Shown here: piece after piece, positions 25,401-33,948 of the stretch
How the letters are laid out: the number at the start of each line of letters is the position of its first letter
Numbering within the stretch: position 1 is the first letter of the stretch
Assembly: GCA_015099395.1 (NCBI GenBank)
Contig: AP024096.1
Span: 2,294,001 to 2,358,000 of the forward strand
Length of the DNA: 64,000 nt
Direction of reading: 5' to 3'
Source of the DNA: Ktedonobacteria bacterium brp13
GTDB taxonomy: Bacteria > Chloroflexota > Ktedonobacteria > Ktedonobacterales > Ktedonobacteraceae
Position numbers and translations under genes: made by a program
Notes under the pieces: generated by a model
The model's input: only the letters and a program-made list of their open reading frames with translations
Told to the model about the DNA's origin: nothing
Databases searched by the model: none

Positions 25401-26648
25401 CTATCCGTGGTCCAGCACGGAGCGATAGAGCGCAAGCAACTTCTCTTGCTCCTGTTCCCAACAGCACTCACGAGCAGCAGTCAGAGCATGCGAGCGATAG
25501 GTGGCCAGCGCATGTTCATCTCCCAGCAGGCGAGAGAGCGCAGTACCGACCGTCTGTGGCAGCAGATCTGGAACGACCTCGCCTACGGCATAGCGAGAGA
25601 CGATGTCGCTAACAGCAGGGAGCGGTGCAGCCAGCACTGGCAGCCCTGCCATGAGGTACTCAAAGAGCTTGTTGGGAAGTGAATAGCGCATATTCAATGT
25701 CAGGTGCGCTGGTGTAAGCACCAGACCCAGATCGGCGGAGGCGGTCCAGGAAAGCAGGCTAGCATACGACACTGGCGGCAGTATCCTGACACGATCGGCA
25801 ACGTGCTCGCTAGCGATCAGAGACGCTAGCGAGGTAGTAGTCTCGCCTCGCCCCTGACCCATGAGCACAATGACAATGTCAGGGGCGAGGTAGCGTGCAG
25901 CGTGCACAAGGAGATCCAGACCACGATCAGTTTGCAGGTACCCTTGATAGAGCGCGATACGCGTCGTCGATGGCAGGCCCAGACGGCTCCGCAACAGGTC
26001 TGTAGGCGTAACCTGATGATGCAGCGGCATGTTGCGTATCAGAACAACGTGCGCAAGGTGATAGCGCCGCTGCAACGCTACGACGATGGGAGGCGATACG
26101 GTAATTACAGCGACACAACGAGCAAGCATAGAGGGTAAGAGAAGAGAGAGACCCAGCCGCCAGCAGGTACGCGGGCAGCTTTGATCAGCACGAGGTATAG
26201 CGTGTAGCGGAAGCTCATACGCTTCGTAGACCAGGCGCTTACGACGCAGACACGCGGCCAGGTAACAACTCGGGAGCGCCGTCGCATCACAGGCATGGTA
26301 GATGTCGACACGCAAGAATAAAAGCAACCAGAGGGCCTGGATAAAGAGAGACAGTGTCCGCCAGAGGAAGCGAACTGGCTGCTGCTGCTGCGTGGCGCGC
26401 CAGGCCGGAACGTGGAGATGCCAGAGAGTAGAACCAGCCACGAACTTCGCCCGTCGCCGTCCATACTCAATGACATCTACAATACTGACATGGTAGCCGG
26501 CCTGCCGCAAAGATTGAATAGTACGTTGCGCCCGCACGTCATCGCAAACAGGGCGCATGATAACAAGGCAGACACGACCACGCGGCACCAAGCGACAGCG
26601 TTCGGATTGCGGAACGCTACGCATAGAGTTGACAAGGGTAGTTCCCAT
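25401..26648 (-). CDS. Group-1 (GT4-type) glycosyltransferase, paralogue of the next gene upstream
   Basis: 415 residues from the ATG at 26648, with GGAGGGG just upstream and the preceding stop at 26651-26653. C-domain motifs: RIALYQGYLQTDRGLDLLV, then LPPVSYASLLSW and SLPNKLFEYLMAGLPVLA (EX7E region). It shares this layout closely with the product of 26651-28066 (RIALYQGYLLPDRGLETLV, LPNKFFEYLAAGLPILC), so the two probably arose by duplication. Last gene of the exopolysaccharide operon. Sugar specificity unknown. Confidence 0.85.
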   Translation of the reverse strand: MGTTLVNSMRSVPQSERCRLVPRGRVCLVIMRPVCDDVRAQRTIQSLRQAGYHVSIVDVIEYGRRRAKFVAGSTLWHLHVPAWRATQQQQPVRFLWRTLSLFIQALWLLLFLRVDIYHACDATALPSCYLAACLRRKRLVYEAYELPLHAIPRADQSCPRTCWRLGLSLLLPSMLARCVAVITVSPPIVVALQRRYHLAHVVLIRNMPLHHQVTPTDLLRSRLGLPSTTRIALYQGYLQTDRGLDLLVHAARYLAPDIVIVLMGQGRGETTTSLASLIASEHVADRVRILPPVSYASLLSWTASADLGLVLTPAHLTLNMRYSLPNKLFEYLMAGLPVLAAPLPAVSDIVSRYAVGEVVPDLLPQTVGTALSRLLGDEHALATYRSHALTAARECCWEQEQEKLLALYRSVLDHG

Positions 26649-26650
26649 TT

Positions 26651-28066
26651 TCAATCCCCTCCTGGTAAAGATGGTAATGTTTTTTCAGCTGCAGCAGACA
26701 TGCTACTCTCCGCGAATAGTTTGCTCGCTGGCAGCAAACCACGCCAACGACGCCTTTGAGCAGGCAAAGAGGAATGTCGCTGCCACATCAACTCACAATA
26801 GCAGCCAAGCAGATGCCACTTCTCCAACTCCCAATACAATCCCTGTGTGTCTACCAGCTGCAATACCTTCGCATGCGCCTGACGCCAGAACTCACGGTCC
26901 TGCAACAGACATTGTATAGCCTGAGCTATCTGCTCAGGTACAAGATCAGTCACCACAGCACCAATCTCGTGCTCGCGCACCAGGGAGGCCACAACCTCTA
27001 GCTCTGAACAGAGAATCGGCAGACCAGCCGCAAGGTACTCGAAGAATTTGTTGGGCAAACATTTGCGGATACTCAGCGAGTAATCAGGCGGCAAGAGCAG
27101 CAGGCCGATATCTGCTGTAGCGATCCATTCAAGCAGGAGATCATAGGGGACAGGTGGCAGGATCTTGACACGATCCTCAACATGCAGCGACACAATCAGC
27201 TCCTGAAGGTCTTCTGCCATCGTACCAAACGACTGACCAAGGAGCACAATCACACAGTCTGGCGGCAAGTAAGAGGCCGAGCGGACCAACGTCTCCAGAC
27301 CACGGTCGGGGAGCAGGTAGCCTTGATAGAGCGCAATACGAATACCGGGAGCCAGCTCCAGACGCTCATGGAGATGCATACGATCGGTCTCCTCAACAAA
27401 CGGACGCGGCGGGATGTGGCGAATGACACGATAATTGTTGTCTCCATACAGAGAACGTAGCACAGGGACATAGGCCGGCGAACCGGTTATATGCAGGTCG
27501 CTGTACATCACCATCCAACGGATGAAGCGCAACGCCTGTTCTCTTAAAAAGGGCCGTTCAGAGAAAGGTGGACTATACAACGTCAGTTCTGGCGTATCAA
27601 AGATTAAACGGTGACGCCAGAAACGAGCGGCGAGCAGCGTCGCAAAGAAGGCATGTTCAACGTGGGCATGGTAGATGTCGGCACGCGCCAGAAGCAGTAC
27701 CGGAATGCTACGCAACACGATACAGAGCAATTTGGCAATGAACCAGGGCTTCCAAACAGTCGGGCGGAACCAGCCTGGCGAGACTATATGATAAAAGAGG
27801 ATACCATCCACATGCTCAATACGCTGCCCGGGCATCACCTCCGGTACGACATCAACGATAATTACGTAGTAGCCGTCAGTAACCAACGCACGCGCATCAT
27901 TCATTACGCGATGGTTGCTCTGCCCCGGAACCAGCAGATGCATACAGACACGATAAGAACGCTCCCTGAAACCTTTGAGGCGTCTGTAATCGCTAGCGCC
28001 ACTATCAACTCTGTAATCGCTGTCTTCTCTCTCACATCTGAGGCACTTATACAACCAACGAAGCAT
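26651..28066 (-). CDS. Group-1 (GT4-type) glycosyltransferase
   Basis: 471 residues; the ATG at 28066 follows GGGGGAGGG. The N-terminal ~40 residues before VCMHLLVPGQSNHRVMNDARAL have no clear counterpart in the paralogue. The C-domain contains RIALYQGYLLPDRGLETLV and PNKFFEYLAAGLPILC. Typical retaining GT-B enzyme acting at the cytoplasmic face on a lipid-linked glycan; donor and acceptor unknown. It is 18 bases downstream of the flippase stop in the same operon. Confidence 0.85.
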   Translation of the reverse strand: MLRWLYKCLRCEREDSDYRVDSGASDYRRLKGFRERSYRVCMHLLVPGQSNHRVMNDARALVTDGYYVIIVDVVPEVMPGQRIEHVDGILFYHIVSPGWFRPTVWKPWFIAKLLCIVLRSIPVLLLARADIYHAHVEHAFFATLLAARFWRHRLIFDTPELTLYSPPFSERPFLREQALRFIRWMVMYSDLHITGSPAYVPVLRSLYGDNNYRVIRHIPPRPFVEETDRMHLHERLELAPGIRIALYQGYLLPDRGLETLVRSASYLPPDCVIVLLGQSFGTMAEDLQELIVSLHVEDRVKILPPVPYDLLLEWIATADIGLLLLPPDYSLSIRKCLPNKFFEYLAAGLPILCSELEVVASLVREHEIGAVVTDLVPEQIAQAIQCLLQDREFWRQAHAKVLQLVDTQGLYWELEKWHLLGCYCELMWQRHSSLPAQRRRWRGLLPASKLFAESSMSAAAEKTLPSLPGGD

Positions 28067-28084
28067 TATGCTATCCCTCCCCCA

Positions 28085-29854
28085 CTACACACGAACACGC
28101 CTGTAAGCCAGCACCTTACCCAGTGGAATTTTGCAGAGTCGCACTAACATGACAGCATACAAGATAAGCAGCAGGGCCGTAAGAAGACAACGGAGCAGCT
28201 CGCTTAGCGCAGGTGATTGCAAGACCCACTGTACGGCAACATAACAGCCGATCCCTAGCACCAGCGCCAGCCCAAAGCGTGCTAGCTCAAAAGCAATCGC
28301 ATAGACATGCTGATTGACTATGTAGGCCATCACGGCAAGCGCGAAGTAGGCCAGCATCGTTGCCAGAGCAGCACCGAGAGCACCGTAACGCGGGATCAGC
28401 AGCAGGTTCAGGCAGAGATTCAGCAATGCAGCAGCGGGCAGGTAGATCACCGAATACCAGATCTTACGCTGCACATGCACACCGACCGAGAAGATGTCGA
28501 AGAGACCGTACCAGACGTTCGCGAGCGCGATCAGCGGGATGATCGCTGCCAGAGAAGCGTAGGCCGGAGGAAAAAACCAGCGCAGTAAGAGATGGGCACA
28601 GGTCGCGATGAGACAGGCAGTAAAGAGCAAGAGTGCACTATACCAACGAAAGACCTGACGGAAGAGCTCGTGCGCACGGTTGTTACGCGCCAGGGCGTGC
28701 AATATGCTATACCAGGCCAGGGCAAATGGCGCAATGACCAGGGGAGCCGCAACGTTGCCCAGCGTATACGCAACCGAGTAGCTAGCAGTCTGTGCTAAAG
28801 AGCCCATGGAGAGCAGAAAGTAGCGGTCGACTAACTGAAGCACCCAGACGGAGAGCAGACCTGGTAGCGTCGAGACACCAAAGGCCAGCAGATCATATGC
28901 GATAGCCAGATGAAAGCGCGGGCGCAGGAGACGCACGACTAAAGGACCAGTCCCCAGCACAAGTAGCAGGAGAGATCCGCAACTACTCCATAGCGCACCG
29001 TCACACCCCATATGCAAGACACCAACAAACAGCAGCGTCAGCAACAGATTCCCGATCACACCCAGAGCAGTCAGGACCGCAAAGAAGGTGGCACGACCGG
29101 TGAGACGCAGCCAGGTAAGACCCGGCATACTCAGGTTTTGTAGGGCAATCAACACGGCCATCAGCTTGATTTGCAACGTGTAGAGCGCCGAATGGAAGAA
29201 AAGCTGGTCAATAGAGGGTGCACAGAACCAGAGCAGCACAGCAACCAGCAACGAACAGAGACAGAGCAGGCGTACCATCGTCGAGAATGCCACCTGCTGA
29301 CCGGCCATTGAGGCATGATAGTCAGAGTTATAGCCATAGGTGAAGGCCGCTCCAAGGCCAAATTGAGTCAGACCGGCGAGAAAGACAATAGTAGCATTGA
29401 GAACCGCTAACACACCATAATCTGCACGGGAAAGACTATGTGTCAGGAAAGGCGTCAGGATCAATGAAAGGAACGGCGATAGACAGGCGACCAGCGCGTA
29501 GGTACCAGAGTCACGTACAAGGTTCCGCAAAAGCGTGAACGCAGTAGTCCAGTCGCTGAAGGATGCGCTATCTTGTAGGGCTGGCCAGACCGGGAGCCGC
29601 CACGTCTGCTGCTGATCGATCTCATCACACTCAACCAGATCAACACAATAAAACAGAGGAAGCGCGGCATTGACCACACCCGGTGTAACTAACGGCTGGC
29701 TCACCAAAGGCTGGGTTACCAGATGTGGAGGACATTGAGGACATTGAGGACCTTGAGCCACACCTTGAGCAGGATACTGCTGGAAAAGGGTCGTAGGGTC
29801 TTTAAAAAGAGATGGACGGCGTACCACCTGAGGTGAGTCCGGTGTTATCGACAT
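28085..29854 (-). CDS. Wzx-like oligosaccharide flippase (MOP superfamily) with N-terminal extension
   Basis: 589 residues from the ATG at 29854 (SD AAAGGA); an ATG 33 bases earlier lacks an SD. A cytoplasmic-looking N-terminal extension of ~110 residues is unusual: it has PQCPQCPPHL and a LVTQPLVSQPLV repeat. Twelve to fourteen membrane helices follow (starting VACLSPFLSLILTPFLTHSLSRADYGV), the pattern of polysaccharide flippases that move lipid-linked repeat units across the membrane. In the DNA the extension contains 9-bp repeats (GGACATTGA, 29731-29757). It sits between the polymerase-like gene and two glycosyltransferases, as expected for a Wzx/Wzy pathway. Confidence 0.85.
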   Translation of the reverse strand: MSITPDSPQVVRRPSLFKDPTTLFQQYPAQGVAQGPQCPQCPPHLVTQPLVSQPLVTPGVVNAALPLFYCVDLVECDEIDQQQTWRLPVWPALQDSASFSDWTTAFTLLRNLVRDSGTYALVACLSPFLSLILTPFLTHSLSRADYGVLAVLNATIVFLAGLTQFGLGAAFTYGYNSDYHASMAGQQVAFSTMVRLLCLCSLLVAVLLWFCAPSIDQLFFHSALYTLQIKLMAVLIALQNLSMPGLTWLRLTGRATFFAVLTALGVIGNLLLTLLFVGVLHMGCDGALWSSCGSLLLLVLGTGPLVVRLLRPRFHLAIAYDLLAFGVSTLPGLLSVWVLQLVDRYFLLSMGSLAQTASYSVAYTLGNVAAPLVIAPFALAWYSILHALARNNRAHELFRQVFRWYSALLLFTACLIATCAHLLLRWFFPPAYASLAAIIPLIALANVWYGLFDIFSVGVHVQRKIWYSVIYLPAAALLNLCLNLLLIPRYGALGAALATMLAYFALAVMAYIVNQHVYAIAFELARFGLALVLGIGCYVAVQWVLQSPALSELLRCLLTALLLILYAVMLVRLCKIPLGKVLAYRRVRV

Positions 29855-29923
29855 ACTGTCTTGTCCTTTCCCTGCCACCTTAGCCATCTAACGGCACACA
29901 ACAGACACAGAGCGAATGAAGAG

Positions 29924-31345
29924 TTAGGGCGTATCTACCCGATACTGATTGACCGCCCCAAGGATCAACCAACCAAAGAAGGCTAGCGCAAAATGTGTCC
30001 AGCCGTTAATGCTGACACTATTGACGCTGAGCGTCACGGTCGCAGCGATACCAGCACCCAGCAGAGGACGTAGCGAACGATCTGCCAGACGCCAGTTGCG
30101 CCATGCAGAAAAGTGCGTCCATAGAAGTAATAGTAGGAAGAGGAGCAAAACCGGAATGCCTCCCATTGCAGCCCACTCAAGATAGGAGTTATGGGGGTGC
30201 GAAAGCTGAACGAATTGGGCAGGGACACGGTATGGCTCGGCATGCAGCAGGTAGGCCTGATGACCAAGACCCACACCCGTCAGGGGATATGCCTGGATCA
30301 CGCGGAGCGCGGTCTGCCATGCGGCTATACGCAATGAGAGCTCATTGTTTGCCGTGGCATGCTGGAGTTGTAATTGTAACTGCGCAGGCATCAGAAGCGT
30401 CAGTGTGAGCGCCAGTACAAACACGAGACAGAGTAACACAAGCAGTAGACGCGTATCACCAACCAGGAGCAGGAAGATCAGCATGCCGACGAAGAAAGCA
30501 ACCCAGGCACCGGTACTATAGGTCAAGACCAGGGCAGCCAGGAGTACAAGCATAGCGAGCAGAGATAGGCCGCGTTGCCAGAGCGTTGAACTTCTGACAA
30601 AGAGGCCAGCAGGCAGAAAAAAGCTGAGAGCGAAGTAGGCACCAGCCCAGTTCGGATCGATGAAGAACGAACCCACACGATGCGTCGATGAATCCATAAG
30701 CTGATAGTAGGCAACGTCAACGCTGGACAAAAAGGTATCAACCCGTGAAGATTGGAAGAGGACGATACCGGTATAGGCCTGTATGAAGAGATGCACAGCC
30801 AGCAGGACAGCGAGTAGCGTCAACAGAGAGAAGAGCGTCTGTAAAGAGCGACGGTCGTACACGATAACACTGCCCAACCAGAACATCAGAAAGGCACCCA
30901 GGATATCGCTCGGATAAAATGATGCAGCATCATAGACCATGAGCAGACCACCACGCCAGCATGGATAGATCGTGATGAGCAGAAAAGCCAGCCAGAGCCA
31001 GCAGGCACGCGGTCGTCGCCAGCCCTGTCCGCGATGACGCAAGAGCCACAGAAAGACGCACGCCAGTAGGGGTGCCAGCAGATGCAAGCCGAGATACCAA
31101 TCAGCATAGAGATGCAGAGCTACGATCAGCGTCGCCACCAGAGCATGATGGCGCAACAGGAGAATAAGTGAGAGTGACAGCACACTCAGTAGCGCCAGCG
31201 GTCCCAGAGCAAGTGCACCTGTACGCGAGGAGAGATAGCTAAGCAGTCCCCCCAGCAGCAGCACACCAGCAGCACATACGCCATAGACAAGCAATCGTCG
31301 TAGCGTCCAGGCGTCATAGCGCAACCACAGCAGCAAACCATCCAT
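29924..31345 (-). CDS. O-antigen ligase / Wzy-like polymerase
   Basis: 473 residues from the ATG at 31345, fixed by AGAGGGGGGG; a GTG 27 bases upstream would put the SD inside the gene. About eleven membrane helices. The large loop has the Wzy_C/WaaL motif LSHPHNSYLEWAAMGGIPVLL, preceded by GVGLGHQAY. These proteins polymerise or ligate lipid-linked glycans on the outer face of the membrane. Given the Wzz/BY-kinase and flippase neighbours, polymerisation of an exopolysaccharide is more likely than ligation to lipid A, which Chloroflexota lack. Confidence 0.85.
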   Translation of the reverse strand: MDGLLLWLRYDAWTLRRLLVYGVCAAGVLLLGGLLSYLSSRTGALALGPLALLSVLSLSLILLLRHHALVATLIVALHLYADWYLGLHLLAPLLACVFLWLLRHRGQGWRRPRACWLWLAFLLITIYPCWRGGLLMVYDAASFYPSDILGAFLMFWLGSVIVYDRRSLQTLFSLLTLLAVLLAVHLFIQAYTGIVLFQSSRVDTFLSSVDVAYYQLMDSSTHRVGSFFIDPNWAGAYFALSFFLPAGLFVRSSTLWQRGLSLLAMLVLLAALVLTYSTGAWVAFFVGMLIFLLLVGDTRLLLVLLCLVFVLALTLTLLMPAQLQLQLQHATANNELSLRIAAWQTALRVIQAYPLTGVGLGHQAYLLHAEPYRVPAQFVQLSHPHNSYLEWAAMGGIPVLLLFLLLLLWTHFSAWRNWRLADRSLRPLLGAGIAATVTLSVNSVSINGWTHFALAFFGWLILGAVNQYRVDTP

Positions 31346-31408
31346 ACAGAGCCCCCCCTCTATTCTTCCCACTCAGCTATCATTAAAAGTTAGTAGCAGC
31401 TATACAAG

Positions 31409-33184
31409 CTAGCGATGTTGGACAACCTTTGATGCCTCCTGAGCACTTTGAATAGGCAGTATGGTAGGTGATACAGCAGGAGATGCCGGGACGGCTACAC
31501 TGAGAGCAGGTGAACGGGATGAGCGAGATATACGGGATATGTAGGGGATACTGTCATCGCCGGAGGGTTGCTGGTTCAGGACGCAGCCAATGACACGAGC
31601 GCCTGTCTGCTGAAGGAGCGTATGAGCACGATCGAGGGCGGGTCTATGCGTACGCTGGACATCGACGACCAGCAGTAAACCATCAACGTTGGGGGCCAGG
31701 ATACAGGCATCCGAGAGATCCAGAATAGGCGGAGCATCAAAGATCACAATGTCAACACTGCAACATTCAAGCGAGCGAAAGAAACGCTGCATGGCTCTAG
31801 AATCGAGTAGTTCCGAGGGGTTGGGCGGCAAAGGGCCAGAAGGCATAATACCAAGGTTCGCAATACCAACCGAATGAATGTAATCCTGGAGAGAGATGGT
31901 GGGTCCAGTGAGTCCAGTGAGTCCAGTGGGTCCAGTATGCCCAGCAGAGACGAAAGGCGCGGTCAGCGATGAGAGCACAGGTCGGGATGACGTCATTGCG
32001 GCAAGCTGAGGTGAACCACAGGCGAGAATAGCATTACTGAGGCCCCGTTTGATCGTTGGAAGATCAAAGAACTGGTGCAGCGATGGCTGGCGCAAATTCG
32101 CATCGATCAGCAGCGTACGCTTCCCTGCCTTCGCCATATAGCACGCCAGATGTGCGGCAACAGTACTTTTACCATCGCCAGTCTGGGTGCTCGTTACCAT
32201 AAGATAACGCAGCGGCTTATCAACCTCCACAAAACCCAGACTCGAACGCAGCAGGCGATAGGCCTCACCGTTGAGGCTCTGTGCATTCAATGAGGCGGCA
32301 TGTAATGGTAGAGCGGGAGGCGTGCTACGGCGCAAGGTCGCGAGCACAGGCCATGGAACAGAGAGATGCAGATCGTCGGCGGTGCGAATACGCTTATCCA
32401 GTTTTGCCCAGACGATAATTAGCAGAGATCCAAGTAACAGTCCACCAAGCAGTCCAAGCAAAGCATAGAGCGAGACATCGGGCCGGAGAGCAGTCGTAGC
32501 AGGTCGCGCCAGCTGATCGATATGTAAAAAGTTATTGCTCTGCGCCTCGGAAAGCTCTAGCTGTGCAAGCGCTTGCTGCCACTGGCTGTAATGTTGTTGC
32601 AGCGTCGTAAGCTGACCATTTAAAAGATCGGACTGCGTGGTATCTTTCACTTTACGACGCTGGAGTGCATTGAGACGAGACTTAAGGTTGTCAATCTGCT
32701 GCCCGGTCGTTCCGAGATCCTGCTGCAACTGCTGTTGAGACGAAGCATCCTCGCTCTGCCACGCGCCCTGCTGCTGACGCAAGAGGGTAGCCGCGATATC
32801 ATTCGCAAGACGCGCAGCCCGTAGCGCACTGGTATCCTGCACAGCAATCGCGAAAAGCTGCGTATTCAAACGAGGACTGGCACTCACCATGCCACTCAAC
32901 TGGACAACGGAGAGCGCAGGGTAGCGCGACGCAACATCGCGCAGCACAGGATCGCTCGTCGCCAGCATCGTCTCCGTCTGCACAAGCTGATTGCTCGCTA
33001 GCAGCTCATTAATATCACCCTGATTGTTCCCCGAATGCACAACAACTTGCACCAGAGCGGTCGATTGGTAGACAGGGACCAGGAAAAGCCCAACCAGCAA
33101 GGCACCCAGGCCAGCCAGTAGCGTACAGATCAGAACAAGGTACCAGCGTCTCAGAAAAAGAGTCGAATACTGCTCGAATGTCAA
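31409..33184 (-). CDS. Wzz-type chain-length regulator fused to a tyrosine autokinase (BY-kinase)
   Basis: 591 residues. TTG start with GGGAGG at good spacing. Residues ~1-250 form a Wzz/CapA-type membrane domain: helix 15-35, a long periplasmic coiled-coil part rich in Gln/Leu, and a second helix near 235-258. The cytoplasmic part is a BY-kinase: Walker A STQTGDGKST, Walker A' LLIDANLRQP, Walker B IVIFDAPPIL. Between A' and B lies a small collagen-like stretch (HTGPTGLTGLTGPT) coded by 9-bp repeats (31900-31942). BY-kinases normally end in a tyrosine cluster; here the tail has one Tyr (SIPYISR) and many Ser/Arg, so autophosphorylation control may differ. Confidence 0.85.
   Translation of the reverse strand: MTFEQYSTLFLRRWYLVLICTLLAGLGALLVGLFLVPVYQSTALVQVVVHSGNNQGDINELLASNQLVQTETMLATSDPVLRDVASRYPALSVVQLSGMVSASPRLNTQLFAIAVQDTSALRAARLANDIAATLLRQQQGAWQSEDASSQQQLQQDLGTTGQQIDNLKSRLNALQRRKVKDTTQSDLLNGQLTTLQQHYSQWQQALAQLELSEAQSNNFLHIDQLARPATTALRPDVSLYALLGLLGGLLLGSLLIIVWAKLDKRIRTADDLHLSVPWPVLATLRRSTPPALPLHAASLNAQSLNGEAYRLLRSSLGFVEVDKPLRYLMVTSTQTGDGKSTVAAHLACYMAKAGKRTLLIDANLRQPSLHQFFDLPTIKRGLSNAILACGSPQLAAMTSSRPVLSSLTAPFVSAGHTGPTGLTGLTGPTISLQDYIHSVGIANLGIMPSGPLPPNPSELLDSRAMQRFFRSLECCSVDIVIFDAPPILDLSDACILAPNVDGLLLVVDVQRTHRPALDRAHTLLQQTGARVIGCVLNQQPSGDDSIPYISRISRSSRSPALSVAVPASPAVSPTILPIQSAQEASKVVQHR
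31900..31942 (-). repeat. 9-bp minisatellite in the BY-kinase gene
   Basis: Plus-strand unit TCCAGTGAG/TCCAGTGGG repeated about four to five times, coding for Gly-X-Thr triplets in the kinase. Confidence 0.8.
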
Positions 33185-33244
33185 AACGAACCTCCCATCA
33201 CCACCAGCGACGAACCCTACATTTAACGCTCTTTTAACGCTCTT

Positions 33245-33916
33245 TTAACGCCCTTTGCAGCGCACAACTTCATAGACCGTAGCACACAGAATCACAAGAT
33301 CGAACCAGAGCGACCAGTGCTCAATGTAGAAAAGGTCGTGCTGTAATTTCAATTCCGCAGCCTCGATAGTATCGGCATAGCGAGCACGTACCTGCGCCCA
33401 GCCAGTCAGGCCAGGAAGGACAGTCAGACGCTGATGGAAGCGAGGAAGCGCCTGTTCTAAGCGCGAAACAAACGGCTCACGTTCTGGTCGTGGACCGATG
33501 ACGCTCATCTCACCACGCAGGATATTGATGATCTGCGGTAACTCGTCAAGATGGGTTGCACGCAACCAACGACCAATCCGCGTGACACGAGCATCACGAT
33601 GCTGCGTCCAACGCTCGCCCAAACGCTCGGCATCACAATACATAGAGCGGAATTTATAGATCCAGAATATCCGACCAGCACAGCCTACACGCTGCTGTCG
33701 ATACAGCACAGGACCAGGAGAGTCAACGCGAATACATAGGCCAATGAGCGGGAAGAGGACAAACAAGAAGACAAGACCCAACAGGCTAAAAACAAGATCA
33801 AAGATCCGATGACAGTAGCGATATCGTAGAGAGACATCCGGTTTATGCGTAGAATGACAGACACAGTCACAGTCACGATCACAATTACAGACACCAGCAG
33901 CAGGAGCAGCAAACAT
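33245..33916 (-). CDS. Undecaprenyl-phosphate sugar-1-phosphate transferase (WcaJ/CpsE type)
   Basis: About 223 residues from the ATG at 33916, preceded by GAGGGGG; the longer ORF start is not SD-supported. One membrane helix (FDLVFSLLGLVFLFVLFPLIG) and the conserved bacterial sugar-transferase core: DSPGPVLYRQQRVG, WIYKFRSM, THLDELPQIINILRGEMSV, IGPRPERE and LPGLTGWAQV. It transfers a sugar-1-phosphate to the lipid carrier and so starts repeat-unit assembly. Odd: the N-terminal tail is a Cys/Asp cluster (CNCDRDCDCVCHS), possibly metal binding, not usual in the family. It is a short 'core-only' version, lacking the long N-terminal membrane region of WcaJ. Confidence 0.9.
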   Translation of the reverse strand: MFAAPAAGVCNCDRDCDCVCHSTHKPDVSLRYRYCHRIFDLVFSLLGLVFLFVLFPLIGLCIRVDSPGPVLYRQQRVGCAGRIFWIYKFRSMYCDAERLGERWTQHRDARVTRIGRWLRATHLDELPQIINILRGEMSVIGPRPEREPFVSRLEQALPRFHQRLTVLPGLTGWAQVRARYADTIEAAELKLQHDLFYIEHWSLWFDLVILCATVYEVVRCKGR

Positions 33917-33948
33917 ACCAACCCCCTCACCAACCACAAGCCAGACAG

